A stretch of 64,000 bases of DNA, taken from Ramlibacter sp. Leaf400. GTDB taxonomy: Bacteria; Pseudomonadota; Gammaproteobacteria; Burkholderiales; Burkholderiaceae_C. The position numbers were made by a program, and so were the translations under genes. The stretch spans positions 62,001 to 126,000 of the forward strand of contig NZ_LMQL01000009.1 of assembly GCF_001424545.1 (NCBI RefSeq), written 5' to 3'. Below are positions 43,995 through 53,103 of the stretch, piece by piece; the first letter of the stretch is position 1, and every line of letters begins with the position of its first letter. A model generated the notes under the pieces. The model worked only from the letters and a program-made list of their open reading frames with translations, did no database searches and was not told the DNA's origin.

Positions 43995-44966
43995 TCAGTC
44001 GACCTTCAGCTGCAGCTGCTCGACCACCTTGCGCCACTTGGCCACGTCCTCGCGCACCTTGCGCGTGAACTCGGCCTGGCTGTTGGCCACCACCTCGGCG
44101 CCCTGCGCGGCGAAGGTCTCGCGGATCTCCGGCAGGTTGAGCACCCGGGTCACGTCGGCGTGGATCTTCTCCAGCACGGCGGGCGGCGTGCTGGCCGGCG
44201 CGAACAGGCCATACCAGGTGTCGGCTTCGTAGTCCTTCAGCCCGGCTTCGGCCAGCGTGGGGATGTCCGCGGCGATGCCCGGGCGTTTCGCGCTCGTGGT
44301 GGCGAGCGCGCGCAGCTTGCCGGTCCTGATGTGGGGCAGCACCACCGGCGCGTTGGCGATCCAGACCTGGGTCTGCCCGCCCAGCATGTCGTTGAGCGCC
44401 GGGCCGCTGCCCTTGTACGGCACGTGCACCAGGTCCACCCCAGCCATGGTCTTGAACATCTCGGTGGCCAGGTGCGACGGCGTGCCGTTGCCCGGGGTCG
44501 CGTAGTTCAGGCCGCCGGGCTTCTGCCGGGCCAGCGCGATGAGCTGGCCGATCGAGGTGGCCGGCACCGAGGGGTGGACCACCACGATGTTGGGCGTGTT
44601 GGCCACCAGGGTGATCGCCGCGAAGTCGCGCGTGGCATCGAAGCCGGCGTTCGAGTACAGGCTCTGGTTCACCGCGTGCGTGCCCTGCACGCCCAGGATC
44701 AGCGTGTATCCGTCCGGTGGCGCATCGGCCGCGGCCTTGGTGCCCAGGTTGCCGCCCGCGCCCCCGCGGTTGTCGATCACCACCGGCTGGCCCCACAGCT
44801 GCGACAGCTTCTGCGCGATCGGCCGCGCCAGGATGTCGGTGCCGCCGCCCGGCGGGAAGGGCACGATCAGCTTCACGGGGCGATTGGGGTAGTCCTGGGC
44901 CCAGGTCCAGGGACTGGCCGCCGCGACCAGCAGCAGCCCCAGCGCTTGCAGCCAGCGCTTGCTCAT
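43995..44966 (-). CDS. Bug/TctC-family periplasmic substrate-binding protein
   Basis: A 323-residue receptor; the signal peptide ends at SPWTWAQ, then DYPNRPVKLIVPFPPGGGTD. A GGGGAGG site precedes ATG 44966, which overlaps the upstream PrpD stop by 4 bp. It lies between two PrpD paralogues in the long operon and belongs to the second MBL/TctC/PrpD module. No adjacent permease. Confidence 0.9.
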   Translation of the reverse strand: MSKRWLQALGLLLVAAASPWTWAQDYPNRPVKLIVPFPPGGGTDILARPIAQKLSQLWGQPVVIDNRGGAGGNLGTKAAADAPPDGYTLILGVQGTHAVNQSLYSNAGFDATRDFAAITLVANTPNIVVVHPSVPATSIGQLIALARQKPGGLNYATPGNGTPSHLATEMFKTMAGVDLVHVPYKGSGPALNDMLGGQTQVWIANAPVVLPHIRTGKLRALATTSAKRPGIAADIPTLAEAGLKDYEADTWYGLFAPASTPPAVLEKIHADVTRVLNLPEIRETFAAQGAEVVANSQAEFTRKVREDVAKWRKVVEQLQLKVD

Positions 44967-46408
44967 CTCGATGCCTCCCCGGTCTCCGCCAGTCCTGGCA
45001 CGCTGCAGCCCGCCAGCAGCCGGTTGAGCGGCGCCATCGATGGCGCCGCGAAGACGCGCACCGCCTCGTGCAGGATGCGCCCGGCCTGTCCGGCGCCCAC
45101 GGCCGCGGAAGCCAGCGACATGAACTTGCGCTCCACCTCCTGCTCGTCCATCGGGTTCTCGGGCATGCCGCGCGAGTACTCCACGTGCCGGCTGACCGTG
45201 GTGCCGTCCTTGAGCACCAGGGTCACGCGCCCGCCGTAGACCTCGGGGTAGGCGCGGTCCACGTCCTCGTGCACCTCGATCTCGACCCGCCTGGCCAGCG
45301 CGACCACCTTGGGCTCGACGATGCGCTCCGGCGTGAACTGCTCCAGGTACGCTTGGCCGTCCAGCATCGCGACGGCGATGTTGTACTGCAGGCTCATCTG
45401 GGCGTTCAGCACCGAGTCGGCCTGGTACGGGAAGCCGGTCTGGGTCTGCACCACGCGCGGGATGCCGGCGACCACCCGCTCGACGTCGCCCACGGCCAGC
45501 CGGTGCGCGCGGATCATCTCCAGCACCGCATCGACGCACGCGTGGTTGCTGCCGCAGCACGCGTAGGGCTTGAAGCAGGTGAAGTCGCTGTGCCACACCG
45601 TGCCCAGCCCCGCGGTGATGCGATCCGGCCGCGGCGAATCGGACATCGCGAACAGGAAGCCGCCGTCCTCCGCCTCCAGGATGTGGCGCGGGCCGATGAA
45701 GCCGCGCTGCGCCAGGAGGGCCGCGTTCACGCCGTCCTGCGCCGCCTTGCCCGGGTGCATGCGCTTGCTCATGGAGCCGTCGCTGGTGAAGGCCCAGAGC
45801 CCGGCCGACTGCGTGCCGGCCAGGCCCAGCGCGCTGGCCGTGGTCTCGGCGTCCAGCCGCAGCAGCACGCTGGCGGTGGCCGCGGCGGCGAAGGTGCCGC
45901 AGGTGCCCGTGAGGTGCCAGCCGCGCATGCGGGCGCGGCCGGGGTTGGCCGCCTGGCTCACGCGGTTCATGGTTTCGTAGCCGGCCGCGATGGCGCGCAG
46001 CACCAGCTCGCCGTCGGCGCCCACTTTCTCGCCCAGCGCCAGCGCCAAGGGCACCACGATGGCGCCCGGATGGATCTTGGCCCGGCTGTGGTCGTCGAAG
46101 TCGAAGCTGTGGATGGCCGTGGCGGACGCCAGCACGCTGTGCGCCACGCTCACGCGCTGCCCCGATGCCCACAGGCCGGCCTCGGGCCGTCCGCCCTGCT
46201 CGGCGGCGAAGGCGTGCAGGATGCGGCCCCACTCGGTGGTCAGGCCGTACAGGCCGCAGCCGATGGCGTCGACCACCGCCTTGGCCAGGATGGTCCGCGT
46301 GCGATCGGGGATGGCGCGCTCGCGCAGCGAAGCGATGAAGCCGGCGAGCTGCAGCGTGATGCCGCGGTTCGCGCGTGACAGGTCCTTCCAGGTGGCCAGG
46401 TCGTCCAT
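44963..46408 (-). CDS. MmgE/PrpD-family protein, canonical-like active site (paralogue 3)
   Basis: A 481-residue MmgE/PrpD protein and the most canonical of the four here. SFDFDDHSRAKIHPGAIV carries the Asp pair and His of the active site, SKRMHPGKAAQDG has the Lys/His loop, and CFKPYACCGSNHA completes the pocket. This suggests a true dehydratase or decarboxylase acting on a tricarboxylate-like substrate. ATG 46408 is 13 bp after the TctC stop; the longer frame upstream lacks support. Confidence 0.88.
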   Translation of the reverse strand: MDDLATWKDLSRANRGITLQLAGFIASLRERAIPDRTRTILAKAVVDAIGCGLYGLTTEWGRILHAFAAEQGGRPEAGLWASGQRVSVAHSVLASATAIHSFDFDDHSRAKIHPGAIVVPLALALGEKVGADGELVLRAIAAGYETMNRVSQAANPGRARMRGWHLTGTCGTFAAAATASVLLRLDAETTASALGLAGTQSAGLWAFTSDGSMSKRMHPGKAAQDGVNAALLAQRGFIGPRHILEAEDGGFLFAMSDSPRPDRITAGLGTVWHSDFTCFKPYACCGSNHACVDAVLEMIRAHRLAVGDVERVVAGIPRVVQTQTGFPYQADSVLNAQMSLQYNIAVAMLDGQAYLEQFTPERIVEPKVVALARRVEIEVHEDVDRAYPEVYGGRVTLVLKDGTTVSRHVEYSRGMPENPMDEQEVERKFMSLASAAVGAGQAGRILHEAVRVFAAPSMAPLNRLLAGCSVPGLAETGEASR

Positions 46409-46421
46409 GGCTCGGCCCCGC

Positions 46422-47411
46422 TCAGTCCGCTTTCGCGCCGGCGTCGCGGGCGATCTTGCCCCAGCGCGCGGTTTCGTCGCGCATGAACGCGGCGAAGGCG
46501 TCGGGCGAGGCATGCGTCATCGGCTCCACGCCCACCTTGAGCATGGCCTCGCGCACGTCGGGCGACTGCGCCACCTTGACCAGCGCCGCATGCAGCTTGT
46601 CGACGACGGGTTTGGGCATCCTGGCCGGCCCCATCACGGCGAACCAGTTGAAGGCCAGCAGCGAAGGAACGCCCTGCTCCACCGACGTCTGCGTGTCCGG
46701 CAGCACCGGCGAGCGCTCCTTGTTGGTGATGGCCAGCGGCCGCAGCTTGCCGTCCTTCACCAGCGCCTGCAGCGCCGGCAGGTCCATGATCACGCCGTGG
46801 ACGTGGCCGCCGGCGGTGTCGGTGACGGCCGGCCCGGCGCCCTTGTACGGCACGTGCAGGAAGCGGCCGCCCGTGGCGCTGCGCAGCAGCTCGATGGCCA
46901 GGTGCGGCAGGCCGCCGTTGCCCGACGAGGAGATCGTCACGTCGCGCGTCCTGGCCAGCACCACCAGTTCGGCCAGGTCCTTGGCCGGCACCGAGGGGTG
47001 GACGGCCACCAGCTCCGGCGTCGCCGCCACCGTGGTGATGCCCACCAGGTCCTTGACCGGATCGAAGGGCAGCTTGGCGTAGGTGGCCGGCGCGATCACC
47101 AGCGGGCTGGCGCTGGCCAGGGTGATCGTGTAGCCGTCGGGCGCGGCCTTGGCCACGAAGTCGGTGCCGATCAGCGCGTTGCTGCCCGGCTTGTTGACCA
47201 CCACCACCGGCTGGCCCAGCGCCTCGCCCAGCCTGGGCGCGAGGATGCGGGCCACGATGTCGTTGGAGCCGCCGGGGGGAAAGCCCACGATCAGGTTGAT
47301 CGGGCGGTTGGGATAGTCCTGCGCCTGGGCCAGGCCGGGGGCGAAGGCGGCCGCGGCCAGGCCGGCCGCGAGCAGCCACCTGCGCGGCAGGTCGATGTTG
47401 CTGATGTTCAT
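46422..47411 (-). CDS. Bug/TctC-family periplasmic substrate-binding protein
   Basis: A 329-residue receptor with signal peptide ending at APGLAQAQ and the strand DYPNRPINLIVGFPPGGSND. An AAGGAGA site precedes ATG 47411, which overlaps the MBL gene stop by 4 bp (translational coupling). In this module the order is MBL, this TctC, PrpD, TctC, PrpD. Confidence 0.9.
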   Translation of the reverse strand: MNISNIDLPRRWLLAAGLAAAAFAPGLAQAQDYPNRPINLIVGFPPGGSNDIVARILAPRLGEALGQPVVVVNKPGSNALIGTDFVAKAAPDGYTITLASASPLVIAPATYAKLPFDPVKDLVGITTVAATPELVAVHPSVPAKDLAELVVLARTRDVTISSSGNGGLPHLAIELLRSATGGRFLHVPYKGAGPAVTDTAGGHVHGVIMDLPALQALVKDGKLRPLAITNKERSPVLPDTQTSVEQGVPSLLAFNWFAVMGPARMPKPVVDKLHAALVKVAQSPDVREAMLKVGVEPMTHASPDAFAAFMRDETARWGKIARDAGAKAD

Positions 47412-48232
47412 GTCTTGTCTCCTTGGTTGTCTTGCAGCGGCGGCAGGTCCAGCCGCACCGCGATGCCCTCGAGCTCCTGCGACACTGCCGGATAGCGCCG
47501 CACCACCAGCGGGTCGTGCCCCGGGATCACATGCCGCGGCGACCCGGCCAGCGCTTCCAGCCGGTCGAAGCCTTCCATCATCTCGCCCACGTGCCAGACC
47601 AGCGGGAAGCAGCGCCGCTGCTCGAAGTGCTCGTAGTAGTGGCTGGCGTCGGACGCCAGCACCACCCAGCCGCGCGCGGTGTGCACGCGCACGCATTGCA
47701 GGCCGGCCGTGTGGCCGCCGATGCGGTGCACGCTGATGCCGGGCGCGATCTGGGCGTCGCCGCGGTGGAACGCCACCCGGTCCTGGTAGACCAGCCGCAC
47801 CATGCCGGCCACGTGGTCCACCTCGTAGGGCCGGCTGAAGCGGTCGCAGCACATGTAGCGGCCGGTCGCGAAGGCCATCTCCTCGTCCTGCAGGTGGAAG
47901 CGCGCTTGCGGGTACTCCTCGAACGTGCCCACGTGGTCGTTGTGCAGGTGGGTGATGACGATCTCGCGCACCGACTCGGGCGTGATGCCCAGCAGCGCCA
48001 GCGCCTGCGCCGGTCGCCGCAGCAGCGTGCGGTTGCGCTTGGCCGCCATGTCCGCGTTGAAGCCCGTGTCCACCAGGAGCAGGCGCTCCTCGTTGCGCAC
48101 CACCCAGACGTAGTAGTCCATGGGCATGGGCACGTCGTGGGCGTCGCCGCCCACGAAATGGTCGGGCCGCGCGCCGCCGCGCGTCGCGTACTTGAGCGCG
48201 ATCACCTCGTAGCGCGGCAGCGTCCCGGCCAT
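47408..48232 (-). CDS. Metallo-beta-lactamase-fold hydrolase, lactonase-like (paralogue 2)
   Basis: A 274-residue MBL-fold protein. The zinc motif H95-x-H97-x-D99-H100 is in ITHLHNDHVG, with further ligands in IGGHTAGLQ, SDASHYYEH and IPGHDPLV. The arrangement resembles AHL lactonases and other lactone hydrolases. No signal peptide is seen, so it is cytoplasmic. It starts 1 bp after the upstream PrpD stop. It is clearly paralogous to the protein at 53104 (GGDAH-MPMDYY motif, same zinc motif), marking the start of the second module. Confidence 0.87.
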   Translation of the reverse strand: MAGTLPRYEVIALKYATRGGARPDHFVGGDAHDVPMPMDYYVWVVRNEERLLLVDTGFNADMAAKRNRTLLRRPAQALALLGITPESVREIVITHLHNDHVGTFEEYPQARFHLQDEEMAFATGRYMCCDRFSRPYEVDHVAGMVRLVYQDRVAFHRGDAQIAPGISVHRIGGHTAGLQCVRVHTARGWVVLASDASHYYEHFEQRRCFPLVWHVGEMMEGFDRLEALAGSPRHVIPGHDPLVVRRYPAVSQELEGIAVRLDLPPLQDNQGDKT

Positions 48233-48233
48233 G

Positions 48234-49616
48234 TCAGCGGCCCGTGCGCTTTTGCGTCAGCTGCATCAGCTGGCCGACGTTGGCGCAGTCCTCGATGGAC
48301 TGCACCATGGCCGCGATCTCGGCGGCGCGGTTGGCGCCCAGCACCGGCGTCACCAGGCTGTCGAACTTGGCGCGCAGCTCCTCGTCGTTCATCGGGTTCT
48401 GGATCGAGCCCTTGGGGTAGTCCACCTGCGAGACGTGGCGCTCGCCGCCCTCCATTTCCATCGTCATCCGGCAGGACACGCCGCGCGGCAGCGAGGGATC
48501 GACGGTGAAGCGCACCAGCTCCGACAGGCGCTTGAGCACGGGCTCGCCCAGGCGCTGGTCGTTGTACTGCGCGAACAGCGCCTGGCCGTCCGTGAGCGCC
48601 ACCGCCACCGAGTACGGCAGGCTCACCTGCGCCTCGTGGTAGGTCTTGGGGCGCGCGTTCTGGTGGTAGTGCGCCCAGTCGGGGTGGCGCGCCATCTCGA
48701 TGCCCGCGACGCGGGCCAGGTCGGGCTTGTGCTTGCGGCGGATCTCCAGCGCGCAATCGATCGCGTTGTGGATCGGGCGGGCGCAGGAGTAGGGCTTGAA
48801 CTCGATGTCCAGCTGGTAGGGCTTGTCCAGGTCCTCGACCAGGCGCCCGGGCTGGTTCTGGTCGGTGAAGGCCTTCAGGAAGCCGCGCTCGCCTTCGAAG
48901 ATGGTGTTGGTGCCGGTGAAGCCCAGGCCGGCCATGGTGGCCGCCGTGACGCCGTTGCGCGCGGCCGGGCCGGGGTTGAATCGCTTCTGCATCGAGGGGC
49001 CGTACATCTCCATCAGGCCGCCGGAGGAAGCGCCGGCCAGGCCGAGTGCGGAGACGATCTGCTCGGCCGACAGGCCCTGCAGCTTGGCGGCCGCGACGGT
49101 GGCGCCGAACACGCCGCAGGTCGGGGTGGTGTGGTAGCCGCGATTGCGCAGCGAGTTGTTGGCCGCGCGGCTGAGGCGTTCCATCATCTCGCAGCCGGCG
49201 GCCAGCGCCACCAGCAGGTCCTTGCCGCTGGCGCCGGCCTGCTCGGCGACGGCCAGCGCGGACGAATAGACCGGCGGGCTGAAGTGGAACAGCGCCAGCA
49301 CGTCGATGTCGTCCAGCTCCACGCTGTGCGAGGAGATCGCGTTGGCGAACGCCGCCTGCATGGCCGGCACGCGGCCGTCGCCGCCGACCAGCGTCGACTC
49401 GGCATGGCCGCCGGTGACGGCGGCGAACTTGCGGGCCACCTCGCCGCTCTCGGTCTGGCTGCCGGCGATGGCCACGCCCAGGTAGTCCAGCAGCAGGCGC
49501 TTGGTGGCGCGGCGCGAGGCGTCGGACAGGCGCGCGTGGTCGAAGTCGTGGAAGTGCGTGCCCAGGCGGTCCGCCAGGGTGGGCTTGTCGGTGGGGCTCT
49601 TGGCTGCTTGGCTCAT
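48234..49616 (-). CDS. MmgE/PrpD-family protein, diverged active site (paralogue 2)
   Basis: A 460-residue MmgE/PrpD protein. The helix HSVELDDIDV keeps the Asp pair, but the following HPG is replaced by LFHFSPPVY, and the basic loop is QKRFNPGPAARNG instead of KRxHPGKAA. EFKPYSCARPIH keeps the KP-C pattern. So the overall fold is kept while two catalytic-loop residues differ, pointing to another substrate or reaction. ATG 49616 is 26 bp after the next upstream PrpD stop and has only a weak ribosome-binding site. Confidence 0.86.
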   Translation of the reverse strand: MSQAAKSPTDKPTLADRLGTHFHDFDHARLSDASRRATKRLLLDYLGVAIAGSQTESGEVARKFAAVTGGHAESTLVGGDGRVPAMQAAFANAISSHSVELDDIDVLALFHFSPPVYSSALAVAEQAGASGKDLLVALAAGCEMMERLSRAANNSLRNRGYHTTPTCGVFGATVAAAKLQGLSAEQIVSALGLAGASSGGLMEMYGPSMQKRFNPGPAARNGVTAATMAGLGFTGTNTIFEGERGFLKAFTDQNQPGRLVEDLDKPYQLDIEFKPYSCARPIHNAIDCALEIRRKHKPDLARVAGIEMARHPDWAHYHQNARPKTYHEAQVSLPYSVAVALTDGQALFAQYNDQRLGEPVLKRLSELVRFTVDPSLPRGVSCRMTMEMEGGERHVSQVDYPKGSIQNPMNDEELRAKFDSLVTPVLGANRAAEIAAMVQSIEDCANVGQLMQLTQKRTGR

Positions 49617-49642
49617 GGGGTGCTGCTCGTAATAAAAGGGGG

Positions 49643-51046
49643 TCAGGCGGCCGCGGGCGCGGCCAGGAGGGCGGTGAGTTCGGACAGGTCGTCCAGCCGG
49701 TCGAGGCGGTCGACCAGGGACACGACGCGGTCGATGTCGCCCCTGGAGAGGCAGGACTCGACGACGTGGCGGAACTTGTATTCCACGTCCTGCGGCGACA
49801 GCGGGTTCTCGGGGCTGCCGCGCCGGTGCAGGATCTCGTGCGTGAGGCGCCGGCCGTTGCGCAGCGTGACCGCCACGCGGGCCGCATGGCGGAAGGGAGC
49901 GCCCATGGCCTGGATCTCGGGGTCCACGTGCGCCTCGATGCGGGTGATGAAGTCCAGGAGGCGCGGGTCGGCCAACCGGTCCTGCGCGTACTGCGCGACG
50001 AAGGCCACGCCGTCGTGGGCGATCACGGCCAGGCCGTAGAACAGGTTCATCTGAGCGGCCGTCACGCCCTGCGCCTTGTACTCCCAGGCGCAGTGGGTGT
50101 AGGTCATCTGGCTCATGCCCACTTCCACCTTGGCGACGTCGTTCGGCGTGAGGCCGTTCTCGCGCAGGAGGTGGGCGAAGGCGTCCAGCGCCGCGTGGAT
50201 GCTGGTGACGCAGGCATGCGGCTTGTAGCCCACCTTGCCGGCCTCCCACACCGTGCCCAGCCCGTCGGTCAGGCGCGCGGCGTTCGGCTTGCCCGAGTAG
50301 GTGCTGAGGTAGCCGCCGTAGGCCGCCTCCAGCACGTCGCTGATGCCGGTGAAGTCGCGCCCGGCGAGCTGCGCCGCATACACGCCGCTCTGGGCCGCGC
50401 GGCCCGAGTGCAGGCGCTTGACCATCGCGCCTTCCTGCGCCGCCATCAGGCCGCCGGCCTGCGAGCCGACGATGCCCAGCGCGTGCTGCGTGCGCCGGGC
50501 GTCCAGGCCCAGCATGTGGGCGGCCGACGCCGCGGCCACGAAAACGCCGGAGCTGCCCTGCGGATGGAAGCCGCGGAAAAAGAGGTCCATGGTAGCGGCG
50601 TTGCCCACCCGCGTGCCGACCTCGTAGCCGGCCGTCATGGCGGCGAGCAGCGTCTGGCCGGACACGCGGCCCTGCTGCTCGGCCAGCGCGAACACCACCG
50701 GCACCGCGATGGAGCCGGCGTGCACGATCGATTCCTTGTGGATGTCGTCCAGCTCGAAGGCGTGGCCGGCGGTGGCGTTCACCAGCACGGCGCCCGCGAC
50801 CGAGGTGCGCGTGCCGTGCCCGAAGATGGAGGCGACCGGCCGCGCGCCCTCCTCCTCCACCATGGCCTGCACCTTCTGCGTCCAGGGCAGCGTGGCGCCG
50901 AACAGGCAGCAGCCGATGCTGTCCAGCACGCTGGTCTTCATGCGGGCGATCACTTCGGGCGGGATGGCCGGGTAGCGGACCTGGGCCGAGAACTCGGCCA
51001 GGGTCCGGGTCGCGCCCTCCAGCAGGGGCGGCTGGTTGCTGCTCAT
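49643..51046 (-). CDS. MmgE/PrpD-family protein (paralogue 1)
   Basis: A 467-residue MmgE/PrpD protein. Active-site segments are HAFELDDIHKESIVHAGSI (Asp pair, His, with HAG for HPG), VKRLHSGRAAQSG (Lys/His loop with Arg for the second Lys) and GYKPHACVTSIH. This puts it between the canonical paralogue 3 and the diverged paralogues 2 and 4. An AAGGAAAG site precedes ATG 51046, and the gene follows a TctC stop by 25 bp. Confidence 0.87.
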   Translation of the reverse strand: MSSNQPPLLEGATRTLAEFSAQVRYPAIPPEVIARMKTSVLDSIGCCLFGATLPWTQKVQAMVEEEGARPVASIFGHGTRTSVAGAVLVNATAGHAFELDDIHKESIVHAGSIAVPVVFALAEQQGRVSGQTLLAAMTAGYEVGTRVGNAATMDLFFRGFHPQGSSGVFVAAASAAHMLGLDARRTQHALGIVGSQAGGLMAAQEGAMVKRLHSGRAAQSGVYAAQLAGRDFTGISDVLEAAYGGYLSTYSGKPNAARLTDGLGTVWEAGKVGYKPHACVTSIHAALDAFAHLLRENGLTPNDVAKVEVGMSQMTYTHCAWEYKAQGVTAAQMNLFYGLAVIAHDGVAFVAQYAQDRLADPRLLDFITRIEAHVDPEIQAMGAPFRHAARVAVTLRNGRRLTHEILHRRGSPENPLSPQDVEYKFRHVVESCLSRGDIDRVVSLVDRLDRLDDLSELTALLAAPAAA

Positions 51047-51071
51047 GGCTCGTTGCTTTCCTTGGGGTTGC

Positions 51072-52079
51072 TCATTCGGCCTTCAGGCCGACGCGCTTGA
51101 CGATCCCGCTCCACTTGGCGACTTCCGCGGCGATGTGGGCGCGCCATTGCTCGGGGGTGTTCTCGCCCTGCACCGCATCGAAGCCGGCATCGGTCATCTG
51201 CTTGCGGAAGGCGGGATCGCGCAGGATCGCGTTCACCTCGCGGTTGAGGCGGTCGATGATCGGCTGCGGCGTGCCGGCCGGGGCGAACATGCCGCTCCAC
51301 TGCAGCGTCTGGAAGCCGGCGATGCCCGCTTCGGCGAGGGTGGGGAACTCCGGCAGCGTGGGCGAGCGCTGGCTGTCGCCGATGCCCAGCACGCGCAGCT
51401 TGCCCGCCCTCACGTGCGGCAGCGGGGCGGCGGCGCCGCTCATCGCCAGCTGCACCTGGCCGCTCAGCAGGTCGTTGAGCATGGGGCCGGAGCCGCGGTA
51501 AGGCACGTGCGCGATCTGCACGCCCGTCAGCACCTTCAGCAGCTCCATCGGCAGCGCGTTCGCGTTGGAGCTCGCCCCGTAGTTGAGCTTGTCCGGATGC
51601 GCCTTGCCGTACTCGACCAGTTCCTTCACGGTGGTCACCGGCAGGTTGGCGTTGACCACCAGCAGCACCTGCTGGTTGGCCGTCTGCGCGATGGGCGCGA
51701 GGTCGCGCACGGGGTCGTAGGGCAGCTTCTTGCCGAAGGCCACGTTGTAGGCCTGACTGGTGCCGTCGATCAGCAGCGTGTAGCCGTCCGGCGCGGCCTT
51801 GGCCACGACGTCGGTGCCGATGCTGCCGTCGGAGCCCGGCCGGTTCTCCACCACGAGGGGAACGCCGAGCACTTCCGACAGGCGCCGGGCCAGCAGGCGG
51901 CCCAGGATGTCGGTGCCGCCGGCCGGCGTGTACGGCACGACCAGCCGGATCGGCTTGTTCGGCCAGGGCGCCTGCGCCGCCGCCGGCTGCAACAGCGCGG
52001 CGAGCAGCGCGGCGCCGATCGCGAATGTGCGGGCGAGCGAGGGGAGACGGAACCCGGACACGGAACGCCTCGCGCTCAT
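51072..52079 (-). CDS. Bug/TctC-family periplasmic substrate-binding protein
   Basis: A 335-residue receptor with a long basic n-region (MSARRSVSGFRLPSLARTF), signal cleavage near PAAAQA and the strand WPNKPIRLVVPYTPAGGTD. It is the second of two TctC genes in tandem; the pair overlaps by 4 bp (52076-52079). The two differ strongly in sequence, so they probably bind different ligands and are not a recent duplicate. Confidence 0.9.
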   Translation of the reverse strand: MSARRSVSGFRLPSLARTFAIGAALLAALLQPAAAQAPWPNKPIRLVVPYTPAGGTDILGRLLARRLSEVLGVPLVVENRPGSDGSIGTDVVAKAAPDGYTLLIDGTSQAYNVAFGKKLPYDPVRDLAPIAQTANQQVLLVVNANLPVTTVKELVEYGKAHPDKLNYGASSNANALPMELLKVLTGVQIAHVPYRGSGPMLNDLLSGQVQLAMSGAAAPLPHVRAGKLRVLGIGDSQRSPTLPEFPTLAEAGIAGFQTLQWSGMFAPAGTPQPIIDRLNREVNAILRDPAFRKQMTDAGFDAVQGENTPEQWRAHIAAEVAKWSGIVKRVGLKAE

Positions 52080-53041
52080 TCCAGGACGGTGCCGGACGCC
52101 TTGATCCGCTCGGCCCACTTCTTGTGCTCGGACTGCAGGAAGGCCTGGGCCTGTTCGGCATTGCCGTTGATCAGGGTGATGCCGGTCGCCTTGAGCTTTT
52201 CCTGCAGGTCGGGCGTGTTCAGCGCCGCGGAGATCTGGCCCTGCAGCTTCTTGACGACGTCGGCGGGCATGCCGGCCGGGCCGAGCAGCATGTACCAGGT
52301 GGTGGACGAGTAGCCCTTGATCCCGCCCTCCTCGATGGTGGGCATGTCCGGCGCCATCGGCGAGCGCTTCTCGCCGGTCTGGCCCAGGGCGCGCAGGCGC
52401 CCGTCGCGCACGTAGGGCAGGCTCTCGGCGATCGGCAGCATGGTCACGTCGACCCGCCCGGCGATCGCGTCCAGCATGGCCGGGCCGCCGCCGCGGTAGG
52501 GCACGTGCACGTACTGCATGCCGGAGGCGGCGCGCAGCACGTCCATGGCCAGGTGCGAGGAGCTGCCGTTGCCCGAACTGGCGAAGCGGATCGCGTCGGG
52601 CTTCTTCTTGGAGGCCTCGACCAGCTCGGTGACGGTCTTGAACGGCAGCGCGGGATTGGACAGCAGCACCAGCGGCGCCTCGCCCACCAGCGCGATCGGC
52701 GTGAAGTCCTCCAGCTTGTAGTTCACCTTCTTGTACAGGCTGGGGTTGATGGCGATGCCGGGCGTGCTGAACAGCAGCGTGTAGCCGTCCGGCTTGGCCT
52801 GCGAGACCGCGGAGAAGGCGATGTTGCCGCCGGCGCCGGTGCGGTTCTCCACCACGAAGCTCTGGCCCACCATGTCCGTGAGCTTCTGCATCACGTGGCG
52901 CCCCACGATGTCGGCGCTGCCGCCGGCCGGGAAGGCGATCACCACCTGCACGGGCCGGTTGGGGTAGTCCTGCGCCACGGCGGGCGCGCACAGCACGGCG
53001 GCGGTGCACGCGCACAGGGCGAGGAAGGAAGAGCGTCTCAT
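52076..53041 (-). CDS. Bug/TctC-family periplasmic substrate-binding protein
   Basis: A 321-residue receptor: signal ends at APAVAQD, then YPNRPVQVVIAFPAGGSAD. A CAGGAGA site precedes ATG 53041. It follows the first MBL gene by 62 bp, the largest gap in the 13-gene run; an internal promoter there cannot be excluded but none is obvious. Confidence 0.9.
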   Translation of the reverse strand: MRRSSFLALCACTAAVLCAPAVAQDYPNRPVQVVIAFPAGGSADIVGRHVMQKLTDMVGQSFVVENRTGAGGNIAFSAVSQAKPDGYTLLFSTPGIAINPSLYKKVNYKLEDFTPIALVGEAPLVLLSNPALPFKTVTELVEASKKKPDAIRFASSGNGSSSHLAMDVLRAASGMQYVHVPYRGGGPAMLDAIAGRVDVTMLPIAESLPYVRDGRLRALGQTGEKRSPMAPDMPTIEEGGIKGYSSTTWYMLLGPAGMPADVVKKLQGQISAALNTPDLQEKLKATGITLINGNAEQAQAFLQSEHKKWAERIKASGTVLE

Positions 53042-53103
53042 GGCTTGTCTCCTGGAGTTGTGGGGCTTGGGCCCGGATGGAAAACGGGAAGCGGCGCCGC
53101 GCC

